A DNA stretch of 64,000 nucleotides from Phyllobacterium chamaecytisi. Lineage in GTDB: Bacteria; Pseudomonadota; Alphaproteobacteria; Rhizobiales; Rhizobiaceae. The stretch lies in assembly GCF_020164455.1 (NCBI RefSeq), contig NZ_JAIQWW010000006.1, positions 248,001 through 312,000 of the forward strand, written 5' to 3'. The first letter of the stretch is position 1. Every line of letters starts with the position of its first letter. Made by a program: the position numbers and the translations under genes. Below the pieces are notes generated by a model. That model ran no database searches, was not told where the DNA came from, and saw only the letters and a program-made list of their open reading frames with translations. This document shows positions 52,543 to 62,056 of this stretch, one piece after another.

Positions 52543-53535
52543 ATGATGACCTACGCTTTTTTGATGTACATGAAGGCGGCAGGGCTGATCTTAATTTCTT
52601 TGCTAGCGGGCTGCGCCGCCGGTGGCGCGCCGCAGATATTGGTATCGACCCGTACCGTCGATACCAGCCAAGCCTTTGCGCTGCCGCCGCCTGGCGGTCC
52701 GTCGATCGTCAGCGTCATTGAGCGTCCTTATAACAATGCTGTCCAGCAGGAAATTCTGCTCGCCACCTCCGCCCGGACGCTCGGCCAGAATGTGTTACGC
52801 GTGCAGTTCTTCGGGCCGGTCAAGGTCAATTTGTCTGGAGGCGATAAATTGCGCGACTCGCAGTTGGGCGTCACCGACATTTCGCGCGAAATGCGCGGCA
52901 CCCTTCCCGGAATAGTCATGCATCGTTCGCCGAACTACGTGCAAAATCGCTACGGTCCATTTGGCTATGCGTCGGGCCGCTCGCGTTCAGGCGATACATG
53001 CGTTTACGCATGGCAGCGCATCCGCCCGGGGGAAAGCCAGAGCCGCTGGCTGACCGGCCGGGGATCCATTCAGGTTCGATTGCGGCTGTGTGATTCAAAC
53101 CTGACCGAACAGCAATTGCTGGCGTTCATGTATGGGTACAGCGTCAACGCGGCATTTAATGACTACAGCTGGAATCCATACGGCGACGCCCCGGGCCCTG
53201 CCGAAAATCTCGGCAAATCCGGTGAAGACATCTATCCGTCTGGTCCGAAGGCACCATCCGCCGAAGCGCTAATGCCGCCTCCCGCCCAGCCGCTGCGGGC
53301 GCAGCCGCGGCAGCAGATCCAGCGCAGGGTCGACACCCAAGCTGCACCTGCAGTTCCTGTGAGAGTGAGGCCTGCACCCATCGGGCCGCTCGTTCCGCCT
53401 CCGCCCGGCATGCAGGGCATGAATACCAGCCAGCCGATCGGTACCGCTCCGGTAGTGCCGAGAGCGGGCACTCGGCCAGCAAATACGAATAGCAATATTT
53501 ACGTTCCACCGCCTCCGGCAACCGGCCAGCAGTAA
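52543..53535 (+). CDS. bcsN: Cellulose biosynthesis lipoprotein BcsN
   Basis: A 330-residue protein matching the alphaproteobacterial BcsN family. Lipoprotein signal (GLILISLLAGC, Cys about 24); the mature part has SIVSVIERPYNNAVQQEILLATSARTLGQNVL and CVYAWQRIRP. The C-terminal 100 residues are Pro-rich. The start is uncertain: ATG 52543, or internal ATGs at 52564/52570 closer to the signal. Precedes bcsA by 125 bp; role probably outer-membrane or periplasmic assembly of the cellulose machine. Confidence 0.88.
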   Translation: MMTYAFLMYMKAAGLILISLLAGCAAGGAPQILVSTRTVDTSQAFALPPPGGPSIVSVIERPYNNAVQQEILLATSARTLGQNVLRVQFFGPVKVNLSGGDKLRDSQLGVTDISREMRGTLPGIVMHRSPNYVQNRYGPFGYASGRSRSGDTCVYAWQRIRPGESQSRWLTGRGSIQVRLRLCDSNLTEQQLLAFMYGYSVNAAFNDYSWNPYGDAPGPAENLGKSGEDIYPSGPKAPSAEALMPPPAQPLRAQPRQQIQRRVDTQAAPAVPVRVRPAPIGPLVPPPPGMQGMNTSQPIGTAPVVPRAGTRPANTNSNIYVPPPPATGQQ

Positions 53536-53659
53536 ACCAGAAACTTTTGGAGCGTTACAATCATCAGGGGGAAGCATACACAAAGCGATTACAACCTCAC
53601 GCAATCGGGAAATGATATGAACGCCTCAACTGCCAATCATCATATCCAAGTGGTGATTC

Positions 53660-55837
53660 ATGCGTAGACTAGGCATCATCATGACATGGATGTTCATGTC
53701 GATCTGCGTGCTCCTGCTTGTCACTTTACCGGTGAACCTGCAGACGCAGCTGATCGCGGGTGCAACGGTCTTGGCCATCATGATGGTGCTCAAGACACTG
53801 AATGCAGGCGGCATCTGGCGGTTGATCGCGCTAGCCTTCGGGACGGCTATCGTCATGCGCTATGTCTACTGGCGCACGACCAGTACTCTTCCCCCGATCA
53901 ACCAGCTGGAAAACTTCATCCCGGGTTTTCTGTTGTATCTGGCGGAAATGTATAGCGTGATGATGCTGGCGCTCAGCCTGTTCGTGGTGGCTATGCCTCT
54001 GCCGCACCGGCCCGACCGGCCAACAGTCAAGGGTAAACTGCCGAGCGTCGACGTCTTTATTCCGACCTATAACGAGGACATCGAACTCCTGGCCAATACC
54101 ATGGCGGCGGCTAAGGCCATGGATTATCCTGCCGACAGGATGACCGTCTGGATTCTTGATGATGGTGGGACCGTACAAAAGCGCAATGCCGAAAAAATCG
54201 TTGAAGCCCATAGCGCGGAGAAGCGGTTCACCGACCTCAAAGCTCTCTGCGAAGCGCTTGACGTTCGCTATCTCACCCGCGAGAAGAACGCACATGCGAA
54301 AGCCGGCAATCTCAACAATGGTCTGGACCATTCGACCGGCGAACTGATCGCGGTCTTCGACGCCGACCACGCGCCTGCACGCGATTTCCTGTTGGAAACA
54401 GTTGGCTATTTCAATGAGGACGAGAAGCTGTTTCTTGTCCAGACACCGCATTTCTTTCTTAATCCCGATCCGCTCGAACGCAATCTGCGGACATTCGAAC
54501 AGATGCCGTCCGAAAATGAAATGTTCTATGGCATTATCCAACGCGGCCTTGATAAATGGAACGCCGCGTTCTTCTGCGGATCAGCTGCGGTCTTGCGCCG
54601 TGAGGCTTTGAACGTGACCGGCGGTTTCAGTGGCGTCAGCATCACCGAGGATTGCGAGACGGCGATCGCACTGCATTCACGCGGCTGGAATAGCGTTTAT
54701 CTCGACAAGCCACTCATTGCTGGCCTACAGCCTGCGACGTTCGCGAGTTTCATCGGCCAGAGAAGCCGCTGGGCACAAGGCATGATGCAGATTTTGCGCT
54801 TCCGTTTTCCCCTTTTCAATGGTGGTCTCTCCGTACCGCAACGTCTGTGTTATCTATCCTCCACGTTGTTCTGGCTGTTCCCTTTTCCCCGCGCCATATT
54901 CCTCGTTGCTCCCCTGTTCTATCTTTTCTTCGGCCTCGAAATCTTCACCGCATCTGGCGGCGAGTTCCTTGCCTATACGCTCATTTACATGATCGTGAAC
55001 CTGATGATGCAGAATTATCTCTATGGCGCATTCCGCTGGCCCTGGATTTCGGAACTCTACGAATACGTACAAACAATCCATCTTTTGCCCGCTGTCATCT
55101 CGGTGATGCTGAATCCACGCAAACCCACTTTCAAGGTGACTGCGAAGGATGAACGGATCGACCGCAGCCGCCTATCGGAGCTGGCCGCACCTTTCTTCGT
55201 CATATTTTTCGTACTCCTCGTCGGTGTCGGAGTGACCATCTACCGTATCTATACGGAGCCATATAAGGCCGATGTCACGTTGGTTGTTGGCGCCTGGAAC
55301 CTGCTCAACCTGATCTTTGCTGGTTGCGCTCTCGGCGTGGTCTCGGAACGAGGAGATAAACGGCCGTCCCGCCGCGTCAAGGTTTCGAGGCGCTGCGAAT
55401 TCCGACTTGGCGACAAATGGGTCCCTGGTACGATAGATGACGTTTCGGTCAATGGCATACGTGTCCAGCTTTTGGGAAATCTCACCGATCAGCTGTCCAT
55501 CGATATGGCGTCGGACGTTCGCTTCAAGACATCGGCGACTGGTGAAATGGGCGATCTTCCCATTCAGGTACGAAACATCCGAAAGCAGGCTGGCGAGACT
55601 GCGGTTGGGTGCCTGTTCATGCCCGACGATCCCACCGACCATACGCTGATAGCGGATCTGATCTTTGCAAACTCTTCGCAATGGACGAAATTCCAGCTCG
55701 ACAGGCGCGGCAATCCAGGCCTTATCAAGGGAACCATTTGGTTCTTCGGCGTAGCCATGTTCCAGACCTACCGTGGCTTCTCCTATCTTGCTCGGCAGAT
55801 CACCGGAAGGGACAAGGCGGGATGGGAGCGCACGTGA
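53660..55837 (+). CDS. bcsA: Cellulose synthase catalytic subunit (UDP-forming)
   Basis: A 725-residue inner-membrane glycosyltransferase polymerising glucose from UDP-glucose and moving the chain across the membrane. Membrane segments at the N-terminus (about 8-70 and 85-112). GT2 catalytic motifs: IPTYNEDIELL, ILDDGG (Asp 167-168), DADHAP (about 234-236), TEDCETA (Asp 331), QRSRWAQG (about 367-374). More membrane segments follow, then a PilZ domain: SRRVKVSRRCEFRL and DVSVNGIRV supply the c-di-GMP-binding Arg and DxSxxG motifs, so c-di-GMP should activate it. Ends 1 bp into bcsB (TGATG). Confidence 0.97.
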   Translation: MRRLGIIMTWMFMSICVLLLVTLPVNLQTQLIAGATVLAIMMVLKTLNAGGIWRLIALAFGTAIVMRYVYWRTTSTLPPINQLENFIPGFLLYLAEMYSVMMLALSLFVVAMPLPHRPDRPTVKGKLPSVDVFIPTYNEDIELLANTMAAAKAMDYPADRMTVWILDDGGTVQKRNAEKIVEAHSAEKRFTDLKALCEALDVRYLTREKNAHAKAGNLNNGLDHSTGELIAVFDADHAPARDFLLETVGYFNEDEKLFLVQTPHFFLNPDPLERNLRTFEQMPSENEMFYGIIQRGLDKWNAAFFCGSAAVLRREALNVTGGFSGVSITEDCETAIALHSRGWNSVYLDKPLIAGLQPATFASFIGQRSRWAQGMMQILRFRFPLFNGGLSVPQRLCYLSSTLFWLFPFPRAIFLVAPLFYLFFGLEIFTASGGEFLAYTLIYMIVNLMMQNYLYGAFRWPWISELYEYVQTIHLLPAVISVMLNPRKPTFKVTAKDERIDRSRLSELAAPFFVIFFVLLVGVGVTIYRIYTEPYKADVTLVVGAWNLLNLIFAGCALGVVSERGDKRPSRRVKVSRRCEFRLGDKWVPGTIDDVSVNGIRVQLLGNLTDQLSIDMASDVRFKTSATGEMGDLPIQVRNIRKQAGETAVGCLFMPDDPTDHTLIADLIFANSSQWTKFQLDRRGNPGLIKGTIWFFGVAMFQTYRGFSYLARQITGRDKAGWERT

Positions 55838-58173
55838 TGAAACGGCTGTTCACCGCCTGCCTATTGACCATGCTTGCCACGCTGCCCTTGCAGGCTCAGG
55901 TCTCGCCGTTCGACATGTCACCTGAAAAACCGGCGGAGGAACCAGCTCCACTACCGGAACAGCCGACTGTGCCTGCAACGCCCGATCTTGTTCCCGTATT
56001 GCCCGCTCCAAAGGTAGAAACCCCGGCAGTCCGCTATATCATCCCGCAAGACAGCTTGTCCTTCAGTGGAGAGACCGGCGAGAAAACCTGGGCCGTCTTC
56101 ATTACCGAGGATCAGGCGGCGTCTGCGGCAACGTTGTCACTGACTTACCAGAACAGCCTTATCGTCGCACCGGAATGGTCGACACTGACCTTGGCAATCA
56201 ACAATGCCCGGATCGTCAACGAACCTGTGCAATCTTCGGAAAACAGGAAGACGCTGACTGTCGATGTCCCGGCAGGAATATTGAAGGCAGGTCTCAATGT
56301 CTTCAAGATGAGTACCAGCCTACGTCACCGTACGGACTGCACTGTGCAGTCGACCTATGAATTGTGGACGGAAGTTGATCCGTCCAAGACCTTTCTGTCA
56401 TTTACAGGAGATGGTGCCCGCAGATTCAGGAAGATCAATGATGTACGGGCCATCGGCGTCGATGCGGCGGGGCGCACGACCTTTAATCTCGTCGTGCCCG
56501 CCATCAATCGTATGGCGGCGACAGCGCCAATGTTGCACCTCGCCGAAGCACTGGCGGTCCTTGCCAATATGCCCAATCTGGCTGTTACGATCTCTCCGGC
56601 AATGCCGAAAGAGCAATTGCCCGGCTCTCTCACGATCTTGGTTGGCACCGATGATGAACTGCAAGGCTTGCCGGAAGCCTTGCTCGCAAACACCCCTGGA
56701 GCACCTCTCGCCGCTTTCGTAGATGATCCGGCTACGGGAGGTTCTGTGCTGCGCGTCCGCGGGCCGGATTGGCAGACCGTAACGAATGCTGTCGCCAGCA
56801 TAGTCGATCCGTTGAAGCGCGAAATCGGCGTGCCCCGCTCGTTCCTTTCAACACAGACATGGCGCTCACCCGATGTCCCTTTGTTCACTTCTGCGTCCCG
56901 GGCGAAGTTCAGTGAGCTCGGTGTCGCAACACGCAACTTCAACGGACGGCGTTTGCGCACGGAATTTGCAATCGGCGTGCCATCGGACTTTTATGCCAAT
57001 GACTATGGCAAAGCGACAATTCTGCTGGATGCCGCTTACTCCGAGGACGTTCTCCCGGGCAGCCAGATCAATATCTACGTCAATGACAATATCGCTGCAA
57101 CGCTTCCCATAACCACGAGAGGCGGCGAAATTCTCCGGCATTTTCCTATCGGTTTCACCATGCGGCATTTCCGTCCCGGCGCCAATCTGATTACATTGGA
57201 AGCCGTACTCAGCACGCGTTCTGACACGGTGTGTGCACCAGGAACGGGCGCAACCTCCCCTACGCGTTTCGCCTTGTTCGACACGTCAGAATTCGTGATG
57301 CCTGACTTCGCCAGGATCGGCACTATGCCCAATCTGGCAGGCCTGAGTGGCACGAGCTTTCCCTATGGCCGCTCCGACAAACCGCTGCCGGTGATTATTA
57401 ACAACGGAGGAGAAAAGACTTACTCCGCCGCCGCCACCCTGCTCGCACGCATGTCCGTCGCGGCAGGAAGGCCGCTCGAGGTCGACCCGCGGGCTACCGC
57501 GAACTCGACCGTCAATTCAAACGCCCTGTTTATGGGCGCAATTCCCCAGATCGAGTCGACCGTGCTGACCCAAACCGGCATTGCCGAGAACATCCGTACA
57601 GTCTGGAGCGACGTACGAGGTGTCGAACCGGCAGCCGAGACCGGTCCCACACAGGTCGAATTCGATCAGTGGCGTGAGCGGCTCGCCGGACGTGGCTGGC
57701 GCGGACAGATCTCGTCATTCGATGATTGGCTCAACCGCACCTTCAACATCTCGCTGAATTCATTCTCTTTTTATGCTGGCCGCGACGAGCCCTATGCACC
57801 GGAACCTGCCGCTTCGCTATTGATCGCGCAGAAGGCTAATCCTGCGGGCGATGGCGTCTGGACCCTGGTGACCGCGCCTACGGACGATAGCCTTCTGGAC
57901 AGTATTCGCGCCATGACACAGCAGGATCGCTGGTCAAAACTCGACGGCCATATCTCCATCTACAAAGGCGGCACTGACGAAATTCAGGAGGTACCTGTCG
58001 GCGAATTTACTTTCGTGCCGACACAGCCCCTATCCTTTTCCAATATGCGCCTGATCATCGCCAACTGGCTTTCCGGCAATATTCTTTCGTTTTCGCTGCT
58101 GCTCATCGTCTTTTCGACTTTGCTTGGTATCGCCACGTCGCGTCTCCTTTCCAATTTGGGGAGGCGCGTATGA
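55837..58173 (+). CDS. bcsB: Cellulose synthase regulatory/periplasmic subunit BcsB
   Basis: About 778 residues from ATG 55837, overlapping the bcsA stop. Signal peptide (MKRLFTACLLTMLATLPLQA), large periplasmic carbohydrate-binding-like domains (for example VSLSFSGETGEK-type beta repeats) and a C-terminal membrane anchor (LSGNILSFSLLLIVFSTLLGI). Partner of BcsA guiding the chain through the periplasm. Overlaps bcsZ by 4 bp. Confidence 0.95.
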   Translation: MKRLFTACLLTMLATLPLQAQVSPFDMSPEKPAEEPAPLPEQPTVPATPDLVPVLPAPKVETPAVRYIIPQDSLSFSGETGEKTWAVFITEDQAASAATLSLTYQNSLIVAPEWSTLTLAINNARIVNEPVQSSENRKTLTVDVPAGILKAGLNVFKMSTSLRHRTDCTVQSTYELWTEVDPSKTFLSFTGDGARRFRKINDVRAIGVDAAGRTTFNLVVPAINRMAATAPMLHLAEALAVLANMPNLAVTISPAMPKEQLPGSLTILVGTDDELQGLPEALLANTPGAPLAAFVDDPATGGSVLRVRGPDWQTVTNAVASIVDPLKREIGVPRSFLSTQTWRSPDVPLFTSASRAKFSELGVATRNFNGRRLRTEFAIGVPSDFYANDYGKATILLDAAYSEDVLPGSQINIYVNDNIAATLPITTRGGEILRHFPIGFTMRHFRPGANLITLEAVLSTRSDTVCAPGTGATSPTRFALFDTSEFVMPDFARIGTMPNLAGLSGTSFPYGRSDKPLPVIINNGGEKTYSAAATLLARMSVAAGRPLEVDPRATANSTVNSNALFMGAIPQIESTVLTQTGIAENIRTVWSDVRGVEPAAETGPTQVEFDQWRERLAGRGWRGQISSFDDWLNRTFNISLNSFSFYAGRDEPYAPEPAASLLIAQKANPAGDGVWTLVTAPTDDSLLDSIRAMTQQDRWSKLDGHISIYKGGTDEIQEVPVGEFTFVPTQPLSFSNMRLIIANWLSGNILSFSLLLIVFSTLLGIATSRLLSNLGRRV

Positions 58174-59222
58174 GGCTGTACAGTTTTGCCTTGGCAGTTC
58201 TCGTGGCTCTTGTTTGGAGCAACACTTCCATGGCGCAAACATCGGCAAAGGCTCACATAAAGCCGGATGACTGGCAGGCCTACAAGTCGCATTTCGTCGA
58301 CGCGAGCGGCCGCGTCATCGACGACGCCAATGGTAAAATCAGCCACAGTGAAAGCCAGGGCTATGGTTTGTTCCTTGCGTACCTCGCCAACAGCAAGGCA
58401 GATTTCGACCTCATCTGGTCGTTCACGCGCACGGAGTTTCTGCTCCGCGACGATGGCCTTGCAGTATGGAAATGGGACCCAAACAGCAAGCCGCATGTGA
58501 CAGACAGCAACAACGCCTCCGACGGCGACATTCTAATCGCTTACGCGCTTATTCTTGCAGGATCGGGGTGGGACCGCAAAGATTTGACGGCAACTGCGAA
58601 AACCATGATCCGGGCCATTGGCAAAACCAACGTGATCGAGGCGCAGAAACAACTCCTGCTGCTTCCCGGTGTGACCGGCTTTTCCGCGACCGAGCGCGAG
58701 GATGGCCCGGTTATCAACCTCTCCTACTGGATTTTCGAGGCCTTCCCGAAATTTGCAGCCCTCGACCAAGCGACCGACTGGAACAGGCTTGGTAAGGATG
58801 GCTTGTCATTGATCGATGTCGCGCGCGGGGGTCCACGCTCTTTGCCTGCTGACTGGATCTCCGCAAGAACGGTTTTGAAACCCGCCAAGGGATTCCCGCC
58901 TGAATTCGGCTACAACGCCTTGCGTATCCCGCTCTATATGATGCGTGCCGGTGTCACCGATCGCGCACAGCTCGAACCGCTGCGTCATGGCATGTCGCCT
59001 GACGGTACAAACGTCGCGATTGTCGATATTCCGAGCGGAGCTGCGACAGAGACCCTGACCGATCCCGGTTACACAATTATTCCTGCGCTGGTCGATTGTG
59101 TACTCGACAAGAAGAAGCTTCCCGAAAGCGTAAGGTCCTTCCAGCCAACACTTTATTATCCATCGACACTCCATTTGTTGTCGCTATCCTTTGTCTACGC
59201 CCAACATCCGGAATGCCTATGA
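58170..59222 (+). CDS. bcsZ: Periplasmic endoglucanase of family GH8 (BcsZ)
   Basis: A 350-residue endo-1,4-beta-glucanase with signal peptide (cut near SMAQ). The catalytic Glu lies in SHSESQGYGLFLAYL (about 55) and the conserved Asp in NNASDGDILIAYALILAG. Trims or edits nascent cellulose. Its TGA overlaps the start of the TPR protein by 4 bp. Confidence 0.95.
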   Translation: MRLYSFALAVLVALVWSNTSMAQTSAKAHIKPDDWQAYKSHFVDASGRVIDDANGKISHSESQGYGLFLAYLANSKADFDLIWSFTRTEFLLRDDGLAVWKWDPNSKPHVTDSNNASDGDILIAYALILAGSGWDRKDLTATAKTMIRAIGKTNVIEAQKQLLLLPGVTGFSATEREDGPVINLSYWIFEAFPKFAALDQATDWNRLGKDGLSLIDVARGGPRSLPADWISARTVLKPAKGFPPEFGYNALRIPLYMMRAGVTDRAQLEPLRHGMSPDGTNVAIVDIPSGAATETLTDPGYTIIPALVDCVLDKKKLPESVRSFQPTLYYPSTLHLLSLSFVYAQHPECL

Positions 59223-61549
59223 AGAAGTCGACGCTGCTAGTCCTTCCCATTATCGCCGCCTTCGCCGGACTCGTTGCGGTTCAGTTGGACTATGTTCCAG
59301 CTCTGGCAACCACGAACGGCTCAGTCCGTTTGGCAATGCTTGAGAGCAGCGATCCGCCGCCAGACGCGCAAGCCGACGGTAGCTATGTCGTAGCTCAGTC
59401 CGGGCGGGCACCGAAAACGCAAGCCCCCAAGCCGGCTGCGCCAGCGCCCGGTGCAGCGACTGCGCCCAAGGTGGATGAAACGGCGCTTCGCTATTTCGCC
59501 CGTCAAGGAGACAAGCGCAGGCTCGAAGCGGAGATCGCTCGTTTGCGCGCACTTTACCCTGGCTGGACGCCGCCGGCCGATCCGACCTCTGTGATGCCGC
59601 AGGCAGACACGGCGCTCGATGCGATGTGGAAGCTTTACGCAGCTGGCAAACTCCCGGAACTGCGCAAAGCCATTCAGGAACGACAGACCTCCGAGCCGGG
59701 CTGGAAGCCTCCGGGGGATATGTTGCAGCTGGTGGAACTTGCAGAATCACGCGAGCAATTGATCAACGCATCAGACCTCAAGCAGTATGATACCGTCATC
59801 CGCATCGGTTCGTCCCACAACAGTCTTTTGACTTGCAGCGATGTCGATGTGCTCTGGCGGGTTGCCGAAGCATTTGCCAAGACTGACCGTGTGGCGCGGG
59901 CGAAAGACGCCTATGGTTATATTCTCGACAACTGCACCAAGCCCGAAGAGCGGCTGGCGACAGTTCAAAAGGCGCTGCCGCTATTGAGCCGGGCCGATCT
60001 CGACGCCTTACTTGCAAGAGAAAAGACAAATACGGACGGCAGCAAGGAATTCGATTCCATTCGCAATGACCTTGCACGAAAGGCAGTCGCCGATGCGGGC
60101 TCAGACCCAAAACTGGCGGTATCGCCAGCCGATATGAACCGTGTCGAGAAGCTGGCGAATGACATTGTTGAGCCTTCCGACCCGTTGATCCTTGGTTGGT
60201 ACTACCTGCGTCGCAACGACCCGGTGTCCGCCGAAAAATGGTTCAGGCTTTCCCATGACCGTGAAAATGCGGCCTCGTCTTCGCAGGGCCTCGCGCTTGC
60301 GATGATCGCGCAGTCCCGGCCTGCAGAAGCCGAGGCAACCATCTATGAATGGCGCGACAGTTCAGACGGTGCGAAAGCCGTTTATATGGCGGCCGTTGCA
60401 AACCTTCTGGCACAAGATCCGCCTGTCGAAATTGCTCCGGCGATACTGCAACGTATGGTTCCGGAGGTCATGAAAGCCAAGGACGCCAATGCGGCACAGC
60501 AGCTCGGCTGGTATGCCTACCTCCTCAACCAGTTCGAGACGGCGTCCGGCTGGTTTTCAACAGCACTTCTATGGAAACCCGACGACGAGCCATCATCCTA
60601 TGGTCTGGTCCTAACCCGCGAGCAGCTTGGCGATACAACGGGAGTCGCCGATATCCAGCGGCGCTGGGCAGGCAAGTCCGACCGGATCGAGCGGCTTGGC
60701 GAATTGCGCAACACGCGTCAACGCGGTCTGGTTCCGTCACCGGAGCGCTTTGGCACCGATACCTCGACGGAAAGCCAACCGGTGACGCAACCAACGACTA
60801 ACCCGGGAGCTCCGGCGACAGCGCTTCCCCAAGACAGTTCAGTCGTCGCAGCCAATCCACTCAGCACAACTCTTGCCCCTACGCTTGCGGACCGGGTCGC
60901 CGAAACCATCGCTCGGACCGGGGCCCAGCCGCAAAATTCGCAAAATCAAATCGAACCGGTGCAATCGGCCCCAGAACCGCGACGTACAGGTCCACCTCAG
61001 CAGCCAACGGTCAACACCGGCCAGCGCGCATCTCGGGGTTGCACGACAACTATCGATCCGCAAACGCTCTCGCCCGGCGCCGCGTTGATGCGCGGCTGGT
61101 GCCTGATGGACATCAATCGTCCACTTGAAGCGGTGGCAGCATTCGAACGAGGTTTGCTCAGCCGATCGGAAGCGGCCAAAAGCGACGCCGCTTACGGTCA
61201 GAGCCTCGCTTATCTCCGTGCTGGACTTGCCGACAAGGCGGCTGTCGCGGCGTCCAAAGCGCGTCAGAAACAGTCCCGTCAGATCGAACTCGACACCGCA
61301 TTGCTGGCATCCCGCGCCACGGATTCTTTTACCGCCGGCCGCTACAACGAAGCCTTGCTCGCACTTGACCAACGGGCGCGCATAGCACCGGAGCGCAACG
61401 ACCTTATGGTTCTGCGCGGTTATGCTTACCTGAATTTGAATCGCCTATCCGATGCGCAGCGGGTGTTTGAAGCCGTGGCGGCTACGGGCAGCAAGGACGG
61501 CTTGCGGGGTATGGCAACGGTCAGGGCAATACGGAACAAGGAGTACTGA
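59219..61549 (+). CDS. TPR-repeat protein of the cellulose operon (BcsC-like, without barrel)
   Basis: A 776-residue protein from ATG 59219 (overlapping bcsZ; an ATG two codons earlier is possible). Hydrophobic N-terminus as signal/anchor (TLLVLPIIAAFAGLVAVQL), then helical TPR-like repeats (about 90-480), a Pro/Thr/Gln-rich linker (about 510-620), and more TPR-like repeats to the end (LMRGWCLMDINRPLEAVAAFERGL). It corresponds in position to BcsC but lacks the C-terminal outer-membrane barrel of enterobacterial BcsC (about 1150 residues). It probably forms a periplasmic scaffold; the outer-membrane exit must be another protein. Confidence 0.85.
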   Translation: MKKSTLLVLPIIAAFAGLVAVQLDYVPALATTNGSVRLAMLESSDPPPDAQADGSYVVAQSGRAPKTQAPKPAAPAPGAATAPKVDETALRYFARQGDKRRLEAEIARLRALYPGWTPPADPTSVMPQADTALDAMWKLYAAGKLPELRKAIQERQTSEPGWKPPGDMLQLVELAESREQLINASDLKQYDTVIRIGSSHNSLLTCSDVDVLWRVAEAFAKTDRVARAKDAYGYILDNCTKPEERLATVQKALPLLSRADLDALLAREKTNTDGSKEFDSIRNDLARKAVADAGSDPKLAVSPADMNRVEKLANDIVEPSDPLILGWYYLRRNDPVSAEKWFRLSHDRENAASSSQGLALAMIAQSRPAEAEATIYEWRDSSDGAKAVYMAAVANLLAQDPPVEIAPAILQRMVPEVMKAKDANAAQQLGWYAYLLNQFETASGWFSTALLWKPDDEPSSYGLVLTREQLGDTTGVADIQRRWAGKSDRIERLGELRNTRQRGLVPSPERFGTDTSTESQPVTQPTTNPGAPATALPQDSSVVAANPLSTTLAPTLADRVAETIARTGAQPQNSQNQIEPVQSAPEPRRTGPPQQPTVNTGQRASRGCTTTIDPQTLSPGAALMRGWCLMDINRPLEAVAAFERGLLSRSEAAKSDAAYGQSLAYLRAGLADKAAVAASKARQKQSRQIELDTALLASRATDSFTAGRYNEALLALDQRARIAPERNDLMVLRGYAYLNLNRLSDAQRVFEAVAATGSKDGLRGMATVRAIRNKEY

Positions 61550-61567
61550 GGGAGATCGGAACCCTTG

Positions 61568-61843
61568 TTATTTTGACCTGTTGTTATCGTTCGGTTTTAT
61601 TGTACTGAACCGTTGTACGGTGTTGTAGCGCAAATTTCTGATTTCAACGATGCCACCTTCTAAAACGGTGTAAATAACTTCCCCGTTTTTCGCTGTAGCG
61701 GTTTCACCAGGCTTTCCCTCCCCTCTTATGATCTTGTTGATCGTTGCGAGCTGCGATGCATTGTCTTTGTCGGCAAATGCAAACGAGGAATGCAAACTGA
61801 TCGCCAAGACCAAAGAAAGAAGAGCCATTATTGGTCTGTTCAT
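61568..61843 (-). CDS. Small periplasmic protein of unknown function
   Basis: About 91 residues from the third of three tandem ATGs (61841-61843), giving AAGGA a normal six-nt spacing. Signal peptide MNRPIMALLSLVLAISLHSSFAFA. The mature ~68 residues (for example TAKNGEVIYTVLEGGIVEIRNLRYN) look like a small beta fold. Convergent with the cellulose operon, 18 bp from its end. No family recognised. Confidence 0.65.
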   Translation of the reverse strand: MNRPIMALLSLVLAISLHSSFAFADKDNASQLATINKIIRGEGKPGETATAKNGEVIYTVLEGGIVEIRNLRYNTVQRFSTIKPNDNNRSK

Positions 61844-62056
61844 CATCATTCCTTCAGCGAGGTTAGCCGAAAACAAAGCGTGCCACTCTAACTCGATTGG
61901 TGTTCTCCTTCCTAGCTCGAGCTGCAGGTAAAAGCCCAGAGCACAAACTTTTATTCGCATGAAGAAGCCGTTCTGGAAAAACCCCCTTAACAGTTCTGTT
62001 ACAACCTTTTGGTTGCCGCAGCACGGCAAGCATCTGTCGATGATACTTTGTAACGT

